Below are positions 1-6,138 of a stretch of DNA of 9,323 bases, piece after piece. The translations under genes were made by a program, and so were the position numbers. Source of the DNA: Nitriliruptoraceae bacterium (GTDB lineage Bacteria > Actinomycetota > Nitriliruptoria > Nitriliruptorales > Nitriliruptoraceae); the NCBI GenBank assembly GCA_007125475.1, contig SLDB01000378.1, positions 1 through 9,323 on the forward strand, given 5' to 3'. The notes below the pieces were generated by a model, which ran no database searches, was not told the DNA's origin, and saw only the letters and a list, made by a program, of their open reading frames with translations. Numbering within the stretch: the first letter of the stretch is position 1; every line of letters begins with the position of its first letter.

Positions 1-681
1 GACGTACTCGGAGATGTTGAGGAAGCGGATCTTGCCGTCGTGGATCCAGGCCTCGACGGCGAACTCCCAGCCGTCGAGGTGGGATTCCATCAGGACCGGG
101 AACTCCTCGTCGGGGATGAGGTCGACCTCGTCGGGGGTGCGTATCACGCGGTGGCCGAGGCTGCCGGCCTTGTCGAACGCCTTGAGGTGGATCGGGTCGT
201 TGGGGTCACCGTCGAGCTTCAGCAGCGTCTGGTTCACGCGCTTGAGGAACCGGACCACGTCGCCGTGATCGTGTGCCTCCTCGAAGATCCCGACCCGGAT
301 CCCGCCGAGCTGGGCCCGGCGCTTCATCAGGGCCTTGTCGCGCAGCAGCATCGCCTGACCGAAGAGGCGCGGGTTGTCCAGCAGCACCGAGTTGATCGCC
401 CCGGCCCACTCCACGGTCTCCTCGAACAGGGGGATCGCGACGTCGACGCCCATGTTCTGCAGCGTCTCGGCGATCTCCAGGGAGCGGTCGTTGAGCCGCT
501 CGAAGTTCCACGGCACGTACGGGATGTCGTGGGACTCGCAGTACTCCTCGGCCCAGTCCGGGGCGACGACCACGTACCGCCGGTCGAAGGCCTCGGCGGC
601 TTCGACCGCGCTGAGGCTCCAACCGAGGAGGGCGACGTAGCCCTTCTTCGGATCGAACTTCTCGTCCTGTGCGGATGGCAT
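1..681 (-). CDS. ATP-grasp domain protein, C-terminus cut by window edge
   Basis: 227 codons are open from the ATG at 681-679 to base 1, so the C-terminal part is outside the window. Residues ~14-105 resemble a pre-ATP-grasp (Rossmann-like) domain: a hydrophobic strand with GWS, then VVVAPDW, then VDVAIPLFEETVEWAG. The ATP-grasp fold follows: RDKALMK (Lys116/Lys120), LKAFDKAGSLGHRV (Lys167 with a Gly/Ser loop, the place of the second ATP lysine), and MESHLDGWEFAVEAW, which resembles the E-x-x-hydrophobic-x-G-x-E/D strand of carbamoyl-phosphate synthase and biotin carboxylase relatives. The family joins a carboxylate to an amine or thiol through an acyl phosphate. The acceptor here cannot be read, and the usual metal-binding E...N residues lie beyond the edge. 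The ATG is preceded by AGGA about 10 bases upstream; an in-frame GTG at 690 sits too close to it. An in-frame stop at 706-708 limits upstream extension. It is probably cytoplasmic. The family call is firm; the reaction is unknown. Confidence 0.85.
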   Translation of the reverse strand, partial: MPSAQDEKFDPKKGYVALLGWSLSAVEAAEAFDRRYVVVAPDWAEEYCESHDIPYVPWNFERLNDRSLEIAETLQNMGVDVAIPLFEETVEWAGAINSVLLDNPRLFGQAMLLRDKALMKRRAQLGGIRVGIFEEAHDHGDVVRFLKRVNQTLLKLDGDPNDPIHLKAFDKAGSLGHRVIRTPDEVDLIPDEEFPVLMESHLDGWEFAVEAWIHDGKIRFLNISEYV

Positions 682-822
682 CGGATGCACGTCCTGTGTC
701 GGGGATCACGTCTCGGGTCCGCGGCCCGGCGGTGATGTCGTCCGCTCCTGGGCCCGGCCAACCGGTGGCGCAGCGTCGGCCGTCGGGGCGTCGGGCCGGC
801 ACCTCGATTCGGGGTGTGTGAT

Positions 823-865
823 GGGACATCGGGGTCGCGGTCGCGGTCTCCCCGAGACGTGTCCC
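823..865 (-). promoter_or_regulatory. imperfect stem-loop in ATP-grasp leader
   Basis: On the plus strand GGGACA (823-828) and CGGGG (830-834) pair with CCCCG (850-854) and TGTCCC (860-865), leaving a bulge of 5 bases on one side and 1 on the other. A shorter, competing hairpin GTCTC-CCC-GAGAC (846-858) uses part of the same sequence. There is no U-run after the stem, so it is a poor intrinsic terminator. It would lie in the 5' leader of the ATP-grasp gene if transcription starts near 862. No known riboswitch class is recognised. Confidence 0.3.
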
Positions 866-868
866 ACC

Positions 869-874
869 ACCCTA
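869..874 (-). promoter_or_regulatory. possible -10 box for the ATP-grasp gene
   Basis: The minus strand reads TAGGGT here, matching the TANNNT -10 consensus of actinobacterial housekeeping sigma factors. No convincing -35 is visible. In a 268-base GC-rich spacer such a match can occur by chance, so this is only a candidate. Confidence 0.3.
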
Positions 875-906
875 CTGACGGCGGAGAGGTCGCGTCGGGG
901 CCGCCA

Positions 907-920
907 CCGACGATCGTCGG
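907..920. repeat. perfect 14-base palindrome
   Basis: CCGACGATCGTCGG equals its own reverse complement. It lies 30 bases beyond the MFS stop codon. It could be a regulator site upstream of the ATP-grasp promoter candidate or part of a weak hairpin ending the MFS transcript. No U-run follows on either strand. Confidence 0.4.
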
Positions 921-933
921 GGCGCCGAGGTGG

Positions 934-947
934 GGCGCTGCGGCGCC
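934..947 (-). terminator. short GC hairpin after MFS stop
   Basis: GGCGC-TGCG-GCGCC forms a 5-bp stem with a 4-base loop directly after the MFS stop codon (TAG at 952-950 on the minus strand). There is no U-tract. It is at best a weak or factor-dependent terminator element. Confidence 0.2.
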
Positions 948-949
948 GT

Positions 950-2215
950 CTACGGCGTCGGAGCGTCTCTGCCCGGTGGGGCCGGGGCGGTGCGCGCACC
1001 GCCCGTGACCAGCCGCCACCCCGCAGGGACGATGAGCAGCAGCGCGCCGAACGCCAGCGCGGGGAAGTCGGCGAGGGCGAGCACCACCCCGGCCAGGGTG
1101 CCCCCCACCGCGCCGGCGAGGTTCATCACCAGGTCGCTGGCCCCCTGGGCGGCGGCGCGCTCACCGACCGGCACGGCATCGGTGAGCAGCGCGGAGCCGG
1201 CGATCAGCGAACACGACCACCCGGTTCCGAGCAGCACCAACCCCAGGGTGAACGGTGCCGAACCGGACGCGTCGCCGAGTGCGGCCAGTAGCGAGGCAGC
1301 CACGAGTTGCACGACCCCGGCGCCGAGCACCGCCTCGCGGCCGAAACGGTCGGCCGCCCACCCCACGACGGGGCTGAACGCGTACATCCCCGCGATGTGC
1401 AGGCTGATCGTCACCCCCACCAGTTGCAGGGTTGCGCCGTGGTGCTCCATGTGCACCGGGGTCATCACCATCACTCCCAGCATCACCGCGTGGCCGGCCG
1501 CGATCGCGTACAGCCCGGTGAGCGCGGCCGGACGGGAGCGGATCGACGCCAGCCCGCTGCGCAACGCACCAGCGGTCGGTGTCGGCGACTCGGCGGCCGC
1601 GAGGCCACGGGCGTGTACCAGCGGATCGGGTCGGAGCAGGACGACCTGGACGAGCGCGGCCCCGGCGAACGAGGCGAACGCGAACACGTACGCGCCGGCG
1701 AGCGCTGGCAGGCCGAGGTGCCCGGCGACCCAGGCACCGGGCCCGGTGAGGTTCGGCCCGAGCACCGCCCCGACCGTCGTCGCCCACACGATCGTCGACA
1801 GCGAACGCGCCCGGTGGTCGGGTGTCGCAAGGTCGGTCGCGGCGTACCGCGCCTGCAGGTTCGCCGCGTTCGCCCACCCGATCGCCAGCGCGGCGACGAC
1901 GTGGAGGGCGAACACCTCCAGGACGGCGGCGAGCACCGCCAGCGCGGCGCCGGACGCCCCCACCGCGTACCCGGTCGCCAACCCTGGGCGGCGACCGCGT
2001 GCGACGGCGATCCGGGCGATCGCCAACGCCGCGGCTGCGGCGCCCAGGGTCGAGGCGGTCGAGGGCACCCCGGACAACGACTCCGTCCCGGAGAGCTCGT
2101 AGGCCAGCAGGCCGACGACGGCGAACCCGGCGCCCACGCCGACGCCACCGAGGATCTGACTGGTCACCAGCACCCGCAGGGTGCGGCGTTGCAGGGTGGC
2201 CGTGGTCTCCGACAC
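950..2215 (-). CDS. MFS transporter, 12 transmembrane helices
   Basis: From the GTG at 2215 this gives 421 residues, the normal size for a 12-helix major facilitator. Hydrophobic segments run through the whole protein with a short charged loop near residues 195-230 dividing the two halves. The TM8-TM9 loop carries a clear motif A (GWAADRFGRE, ~285-294); the TM2-TM3 copy is degenerate (ARGRRPG, ~72-78). The stretch HMEHHGATLQLVGVTISLHI (~255-274) belongs to a type I recall from actinobacterial permeases of unknown substrate. Role: a secondary carrier in the cytoplasmic membrane, possibly drug or metabolite efflux, though substrate and direction cannot be read. The start was chosen because GAGGGGG lies 6 bases upstream of this GTG; in-frame GTGs at 2233 and 2248 lack a comparable site and add a polar extension. 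It is divergent from the hlyD-macB operon and has a palindromic operator candidate in its leader. Confidence 0.9.
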   Translation of the reverse strand: MSETTATLQRRTLRVLVTSQILGGVGVGAGFAVVGLLAYELSGTESLSGVPSTASTLGAAAAALAIARIAVARGRRPGLATGYAVGASGAALAVLAAVLEVFALHVVAALAIGWANAANLQARYAATDLATPDHRARSLSTIVWATTVGAVLGPNLTGPGAWVAGHLGLPALAGAYVFAFASFAGAALVQVVLLRPDPLVHARGLAAAESPTPTAGALRSGLASIRSRPAALTGLYAIAAGHAVMLGVMVMTPVHMEHHGATLQLVGVTISLHIAGMYAFSPVVGWAADRFGREAVLGAGVVQLVAASLLAALGDASGSAPFTLGLVLLGTGWSCSLIAGSALLTDAVPVGERAAAQGASDLVMNLAGAVGGTLAGVVLALADFPALAFGALLLIVPAGWRLVTGGARTAPAPPGRDAPTP

Positions 2216-2236
2216 GCGCCGCCCCCTCGTCACCCC

Positions 2237-2254
2237 GTGGTCGACCACCGTGGT
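2237..2254. promoter_or_regulatory. palindromic operator candidate for the MFS gene
   Basis: GTGGTCGACCAC (2237-2248) is a perfect 12-base palindrome, followed after one base by a third half-site GTGGT (2250-2254), so GTGGT/ACCAC occurs three times in alternating orientation. It lies just downstream of the minus-strand TAGGAT box, at or after the predicted transcription start. That is a typical place for a TetR- or MarR-type repressor to block an efflux gene. No regulator gene is in the window. Confidence 0.35.
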
Positions 2255-2263
2255 CGGAACCGG

Positions 2264-2269
2264 ATCCTA
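2264..2269 (-). promoter_or_regulatory. -10 box for the MFS gene
   Basis: The minus strand reads TAGGAT, matching TANNNT. A start near 2257 would give a leader of about 40 bases containing the GAGGGGG ribosome site and the GTG at 2215. The -35 region is not recognisable. Confidence 0.4.
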
Positions 2270-2377
2270 GGCGCCCGGCATCCACCGCCCCGCCGGTCCC
2301 GAACCTCCCGGAAGGGCGTCGTCGCCGGCCGGGGTCGGTCGCTGACGACGGCGGCGAACGCCGGTGCCGCTGACCCG

Positions 2378-2383
2378 TACCCT
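2378..2383 (+). promoter_or_regulatory. possible -10 box for the exporter operon
   Basis: TACCCT fits the TANNNT pattern. Transcription starting near 2390 would leave a leader of about 27 bases before the GTG at 2417, with GAGG (2408-2411) as ribosome site. No clear -35 is seen. Confidence 0.35.
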
Positions 2384-2416
2384 CGTCCTCTCCTCCCCGG
2401 GCCCGTCGAGGTGACC

Positions 2417-4099
2417 GTGCACGCTGCGAGAGTCGTCGTCACCGTGGCTGCCGGGTTGCTGCTGGTGGCGTGCACCGCCGATGAGGAACCGGCCGTGGAG
2501 GTCGCCACCGCCGGCTCCGGGGTGGTCACCCAGACGGTCGCGGCCCCCGCCGAGGTGCAGCCCCGAGCCACCGCCCGCATCACGGCGCCGGCGAACGGCC
2601 GCATCGCCGAGCTCCTCGTCGACGACGGCGTCGAGGTCGCCGCCGGTGATCCGCTGCTGCGGATCAGCTCGGACACGGTCGACTCCCAACTCGCCCAGGC
2701 ACAGGCCGCGGTGGACGCGGCCGAGTCACTGGCGGCGTCCTCCGCCGGCGCCGGCCTGGACCTCGCACCGGTGTTGGGGGCGTTCCGCGGGCAACTCGAC
2801 GGCGTGGTACCCGGGATCCTCGACGGGTTGCAGGCCCAGACGGCGGCCACCGAAGCGGGGCTGCAGGCGGCGATCGAGGCGGTGACGGCGACGTCGGCGG
2901 CCGCCGACGAGTGGTCACGGGCGCTCCAGGCCGCGGTGGACGACGCCGCCGACACCGCCGACGAGCTTCGTCGCCGGGGCGCTGAGCTCGACGACGAACT
3001 GCGTCGGCGCGCCAGCGAGCTCGACGACGAACTGCGCGGCAACCTCGGTGACGACGTCGTCGACGACCTCGACTTCGACGTCGACGACTTCGGTCTCGAC
3101 CTCGACGAGCTCCCCCAGCTGCAGCTCGCCGACGTCCCCCAGGCACCGGACACCTCCTCGGTCGCGGCCTCACTGCTGGGGGCCCAGCAGGCGGTGAACG
3201 ACTCCCGCCAGGCGCTGCGCGACACCGAGGTTGGGTTCGCGGACGCTTCCCGGCAGCTGCGGGAGTCCGAGGAGGAGCTCGCCGAGCAGTCCGCCCGTAC
3301 CGCGGCGGCGCAGGCGGAGGCGGTCGGTGCCCAGGTCACGCAGGCCGAGCTCGCCCTTCAGGCCGCCGAGTCCCGGGTCGAGGCCCTGGAGGTGCCCTCG
3401 CCGATCGACGGCGTCGTCGAGCTCTCCCGTGGGGGTGAGGCGCCCGAGGCCCCCGACGGCGCCTTCGACGAGCTCGCCGGAGCCGGCGGTGGCGGCCTGG
3501 AGGGGATCGACGTCTCGGCGCTGCTGGGTGGTGGCGGTGCAGCTCCGGGGGTCTCCGGGTCAGGGGTCGTCGCTGAGGGCGCGGCGGTCTCCGCCGGTCA
3601 GGTCCTGTTGACCGTGTACGACACCTCGGCGTTCACCATCGACGCCGAGGTCGACGAGATCGACGTCGTCGAGCTGGCCACCGGTCAACCGGTGGAGGTC
3701 CTCGTCGACGCGTTCCCCGGGCTCGCCCTCGACGGCGTCGTCGACCACGTGGCGTACGCCCCGCGACGCGACGCCACCGGTGGTGCGCTGTACGGCGTGG
3801 AGATCTCCCTGTCCCCGGTCGCCGACGCCCCCGACCTGCGCGCCGGCCTCACCGCCAGCGTCGAGGTGGAGGTCCGCCGGGTCGACGGAGAGGTGGTGGT
3901 GCCGACCTCGGCGTTGCTGCGCCGCGGGGATGGTGAGGTCGTGCACGTGGTGCGTGACGGGGTCGCCGTCGAGGTCCCGGTCACCGTCACCGCCATGGGG
4001 GACGAGGACGCCGCCGTCGACGGTGCACTCGAGGCCGGAGAACCGGTGGTGACCATCGGCGTCGAGCGGATCTCCGACGGGGACCCGGTCCCGTCGTGA
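2417..4099 (+). CDS. HlyD/MacA-type adaptor lipoprotein of an ABC exporter
   Basis: 560 residues from the GTG at 2417 (GAGG 5 bases upstream); GTG 2411 is an alternative two codons earlier. The N-terminus is a lipoprotein signal: Arg5, a hydrophobic core and lipobox LVAC with Cys19. A first lipoyl-like half lies at ~54-83 (ITAPANGRIAELLVDDGVEV), then a long Ala/Glu/Gln-rich coiled coil (~84-324). The second lipoyl half (~325-402) starts SPIDGVVEL and ends GAAVSAGQVLLTV; a ~45-residue Gly/Ala-rich insert splits it. A beta-barrel (~406-487) and membrane-proximal domain (~494-560, VVPTSALLRR) follow. MacA relatives are shorter; the extra length comes from an acidic coil segment (~190-232, many Asp) and the Gly insert. 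Expected role: outer-face partner of the ABC permease encoded next, anchored by lipid. In monoderm bacteria there is no TolC, so the partner beyond the membrane is unclear. It overlaps the ATPase gene by 4 bases. Confidence 0.88.
   Translation: MHAARVVVTVAAGLLLVACTADEEPAVEVATAGSGVVTQTVAAPAEVQPRATARITAPANGRIAELLVDDGVEVAAGDPLLRISSDTVDSQLAQAQAAVDAAESLAASSAGAGLDLAPVLGAFRGQLDGVVPGILDGLQAQTAATEAGLQAAIEAVTATSAAADEWSRALQAAVDDAADTADELRRRGAELDDELRRRASELDDELRGNLGDDVVDDLDFDVDDFGLDLDELPQLQLADVPQAPDTSSVAASLLGAQQAVNDSRQALRDTEVGFADASRQLRESEEELAEQSARTAAAQAEAVGAQVTQAELALQAAESRVEALEVPSPIDGVVELSRGGEAPEAPDGAFDELAGAGGGGLEGIDVSALLGGGGAAPGVSGSGVVAEGAAVSAGQVLLTVYDTSAFTIDAEVDEIDVVELATGQPVEVLVDAFPGLALDGVVDHVAYAPRRDATGGALYGVEISLSPVADAPDLRAGLTASVEVEVRRVDGEVVVPTSALLRRGDGEVVHVVRDGVAVEVPVTVTAMGDEDAAVDGALEAGEPVVTIGVERISDGDPVPS
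2984..3036 (+). repeat. 33-base direct repeat in the adaptor coiled coil
   Basis: The 20-base string GAGCTCGACGACGAACTGCG occurs at 2984-3003 and again at 3017-3036, a period of 33 bases. The protein shows two 11-residue units, RRRGAELDDEL and RRRASELDDEL (residues ~185-206). Eleven-residue spacing is a coiled-coil hendecad period, so this is probably a recent in-frame duplication within the coil. Confidence 0.7.
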
Positions 4100-4788
4100 G
4101 TGCCGTCCTCCTGGAGGCGGACCGCGTCGAACGGGTCTACCGCATCGGGCGCGACGTCGAGGTCCGGGCGCTCACCGACGTCAGCTTCCGCGTCGAGCGG
4201 GGTGACTACGTCGCGATCGTCGGCACCTCCGGCTCGGGCAAGTCCACCCTCCTCAACCTCCTCGGTGCCCTCGACCGCCCCACCTCCGGGGAGGTCCGCT
4301 ACGACGGCCGTGATGTCCGGGTGATGGACGACGCCGAGCTCGCTCTGCTGCGCAACCGCCGCATCGGGTTCGTGTTCCAGTCCTTCCACCTGCTCCCGCG
4401 GCTCACTGCCCTCGACAACGTCATCCTCCCGCTGACCTACCGTCCGGGGAGTCGGGGGGATCGGCGGCGTCGTGCGCAGGCGGCGTTGACGGCCGTCGGG
4501 CTCGCCGATCGCCTCGGCCACCGTCCCAGCGAGCTCTCCGGGGGCCAGCAGCAGCGGGTCGCGATCGCCCGGGCGTTGGTCACCGAGCCGGCGCTGATCC
4601 TCGCCGACGAACCCACCGGGAACCTCGACACGCGTACCGGCGAGGAGATCATGGCCCTCCTCGAGGCGCTGCACGACGAGCAGGGCACCGCGCTGGTGGT
4701 GATCACCCACGAGGCCGAGATCGCCGCCCGTGCCCGGGTGCGCATCGAGCTTCGTGACGGCCGGATGGTGGGCGGGGGACCGGCGTGA
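4096..4788 (+). CDS. MacB-type ABC transporter ATPase
   Basis: 230 residues, the normal length for a MacB/LolD-class nucleotide-binding subunit. All motifs are intact: Walker A GTSGSGKST (43-51), Q-loop Gln95 in FVFQSFHLLP, signature LSGGQ (147-151), Walker B LILADE (167-172) with catalytic Glu172, D-loop NLD (176-178) and H-loop His205 in VITHE. The Q-loop region FQSFHLLPRLTALDNV is typical of this class, which drives conformational strokes in the periplasmic/extracytoplasmic domain of its permease rather than moving substrate through the membrane. The GTG start overlaps the adaptor stop codon (GTGA, 4096-4099), and its end overlaps the permease start in the same way, implying translational coupling. 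It acts at the cytoplasmic face of the membrane as a dimer (family knowledge). Substrate not predictable. Confidence 0.95.
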   Translation: MSAVLLEADRVERVYRIGRDVEVRALTDVSFRVERGDYVAIVGTSGSGKSTLLNLLGALDRPTSGEVRYDGRDVRVMDDAELALLRNRRIGFVFQSFHLLPRLTALDNVILPLTYRPGSRGDRRRRAQAALTAVGLADRLGHRPSELSGGQQQRVAIARALVTEPALILADEPTGNLDTRTGEEIMALLEALHDEQGTALVVITHEAEIAARARVRIELRDGRMVGGGPA

Positions 4789-5981
4789 GCCTGCGTGAGG
4801 CCGTCCGCGTCGCGGTGCAGGCCCTCGTCGCCAACCGCCTGCGGTCGGTGCTCACCACCCTCGGCGTCCTGATCGGGGTGATGTCGGTCGTGCTGCTGGT
4901 CGCGATCGGTCAGGGCGCCAGGACCGAGATCACCGGCGCGATCGAGGGTCTGGGGTCCAATCTGCTGTTCGTCCTCCCCGGTGACGGTGACTTCGGGGCC
5001 GGCCCCGCACGCAGCCGGTTCGTCGTCGACGACGTCGCCGACATCGAGCGGGAGCTGCCCGCCCCCGACGACCGGGTCGCCGGGTACACGGTCGGTGCCG
5101 AGTCGCTGCAGGCCGACGGCGAACGGGTGAACGCCACCGTGTTCGCGGTCACCGCGAGCTATCCGCGGGTGCTGGACCGGACCGTCGCCCGGGGCCAGAC
5201 CATCTCCGAGTCCGACGTGGTCACCTCCCGGCGCACCGCCGTGATCGGGGCCGCCACCGCCGAGGCGCTGTTCGCCGGTCAGGACCCGATCGGTCGGAAC
5301 CTCACGATCGGCGGGATCCGGTTCCGGATCGCGGGCGTCCTCGAGCGAATCGGGGGCTCCGGCAGCCCGTTCGGGCCCGATCAGGACCGGGTCGTGCTGG
5401 TCCCGGTCACGACCGGGCAACGGCTCTTCGGCACCGACCGGCTCGACGCGATCTTCGTGAGGGCGGCGTCGACGGCGTCGGTGGAGGCCGACCGGGCCAC
5501 CGTCGACCGGGTGCTGGGACAGCGGCTGGACGAGGACGAGTTCAGCGTGATCAGCCAGGACGAGATCATCGGGGTCGTCGGTGACATCCTGCAGATCCTC
5601 ACCCTCGTCCTCGGGGCGATCGCCGGGATCTCGCTGCTGGTCGGCGGGGTGGGGGTTTCCAACATCATGCTGGTGTCGGTGAGTGAGCGCACCCGCGAGA
5701 TCGGGCTGCGCAAGGCCCTGGGAGCACGAACCCGCGACATCACCACGCAGTTCCTGCTGGAGGCGACCGCGCTCACCGTGATCGGCGGGGCGATCGGGTT
5801 GGGTCTCGGCGTCGCCGGCGCCCACCTGGTCGCAACCTTCGCGCCGGTGCCGGCGGTGGTGACCTGGTGGTCGGTGGCGCTGGCCCTGGGGACCTCGCTG
5901 GCCGTCGGGCTGGTGTTCGGGGTGCTCCCCGCCCGTCGGGCCGGCCGGCTCGACCCCGTCGAGGCGCTGCGGCACGACTGA
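4785..5981 (+). CDS. MacB/FtsX-type ABC transporter permease
   Basis: 398 residues, typical for MacB-like permeases whose ATPase is a separate protein. TM1 is at ~21-42. A large extracytoplasmic MacB core domain follows (~45-265, including TAVIGAATAEALF and DPIGRNLTIGGIRFRIAGVL). Then come TM2 (~268-298), TM3 (~324-351) and TM4 (~360-382), the four-helix type VII ABC pattern. The conserved cytoplasmic coupling segment SERTREIGLRKALGAR (~300-315) lies between TM2 and TM3, and the C-terminus ends in the usual ARRAGRLDPVEALR. The GTG start at 4785 overlaps the ATPase stop by 4 bases. With the adaptor and ATPase it should form a tripartite mechanotransmission exporter. In other bacteria such systems export macrolides, peptides, lipoproteins or toxins; none can be favoured here. 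It is the last gene of the operon. Confidence 0.95.
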   Translation: MSLREAVRVAVQALVANRLRSVLTTLGVLIGVMSVVLLVAIGQGARTEITGAIEGLGSNLLFVLPGDGDFGAGPARSRFVVDDVADIERELPAPDDRVAGYTVGAESLQADGERVNATVFAVTASYPRVLDRTVARGQTISESDVVTSRRTAVIGAATAEALFAGQDPIGRNLTIGGIRFRIAGVLERIGGSGSPFGPDQDRVVLVPVTTGQRLFGTDRLDAIFVRAASTASVEADRATVDRVLGQRLDEDEFSVISQDEIIGVVGDILQILTLVLGAIAGISLLVGGVGVSNIMLVSVSERTREIGLRKALGARTRDITTQFLLEATALTVIGGAIGLGLGVAGAHLVATFAPVPAVVTWWSVALALGTSLAVGLVFGVLPARRAGRLDPVEALRHD

Positions 5982-5988
5982 GCACCGG

Positions 5989-6001
5989 CCGGGTGGCCCG
6001 G
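5989..6001 (+). terminator. weak GC hairpin after the exporter operon
   Basis: CCGGG-TGG-CCCGG is a 5-bp stem eight bases after the permease stop codon. Only TT follows, so it is not a convincing intrinsic terminator. Confidence 0.2.
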
Positions 6002-6090
6002 TTGCGAGCCAGCCGAGCGGCCCTTCGACGCCCCGCGAGGGTCCTGTGAAGTAGGGCCGTGTGACCCCGGTCGAGGCCGGTGCAGAAACC

Positions 6091-6096
6091 TAGTGT
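6091..6096 (+). promoter_or_regulatory. -10 box for the small membrane protein gene
   Basis: TAGTGT fits TANNNT and would give a start near 6103, leaving a ~36-base leader with the GAGAGG ribosome site. Upstream GGTCGA (6069-6074) is at -35 distance but is a poor match to TTGACA. Confidence 0.4.
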
Positions 6097-6138
6097 CGTC
6101 CTTGACGGAACGCCCCCACCGCAGAAGAGAGGTACGTC

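Larger units (their letters stand above)
682..949. other. intergenic spacer with hairpins and leader
   Basis: This 268-base spacer lies between the MFS stop codon and the ATP-grasp start, both on the minus strand. I see no credible gene in it: the open frames crossing it are antisense or off-frame extensions. It holds a small hairpin just after the MFS stop (934-947), a perfect 14-base palindrome (907-920), a possible -10 box on the minus strand (869-874) and a long imperfect inverted repeat (823-865). These suggest the end of one transcript and the start of another, with a leader of roughly 180 bases for the ATP-grasp gene. Confidence 0.5.
2216..2416. promoter_or_regulatory. divergent promoter region MFS / hlyD operon
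   Basis: About 200 bases separate the MFS start (minus) from the adaptor start (plus). Minus-strand elements near 2264-2269 and 2237-2254 serve the MFS gene, and a plus-strand TANNNT at 2378-2383 could serve the exporter operon. The long plus-strand open frame that runs into the adaptor from 1307 is an artefact of high GC. Coding signals (signal peptide, ribosome site) begin only at 2417. Confidence 0.6.
5982..6138 (+). other. intergenic spacer after the exporter operon
   Basis: This 157-base spacer contains no credible gene. It begins with a GC hairpin candidate (5989-6001) and contains a TAGTGT -10 candidate (6091-6096). It ends with a good ribosome site, GAGAGG at 6127-6132, 6 bases before the ATG at 6139. 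Confidence 0.5.

Noticed and set aside
40..735. 231-codon plus-strand frame at the left edge
   Set aside because: It reads the complement of the ATP-grasp gene, whose minus-strand translation has coherent family motifs; the plus-strand protein does not.
831..848. Short tandem GGTCGC repeats
   Set aside because: Only two and a half copies of 6 bases; not enough to call a repeat array or iteron.
1307..2416. Upstream extension of the adaptor reading frame by 370 codons
   Set aside because: It is antisense to the MFS gene, is rich in Arg/His/Gly low-complexity sequence and precedes a clear lipoprotein signal with its own ribosome site. Lack of stops is due to high GC.
3678..3695. 8-bp inverted repeat CCACCGGT-CA-ACCGGTGG inside the adaptor gene
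   Set aside because: It encodes conserved barrel sequence (ATGQPVE) with ordinary codons. A GC-rich codon effect is the simpler explanation.
4437..5975. 512-codon minus-strand open frame opposite the ATPase/permease genes
   Set aside because: It is a shadow of two well-conserved ABC genes, with no recognisable domain.
6101..6130. TTGACG at 6102 as a -35 box
   Set aside because: The matching -10 position falls on the ribosome site (around 6125-6130), which has no TANNNT. The TAGTGT at 6091 is a better candidate.
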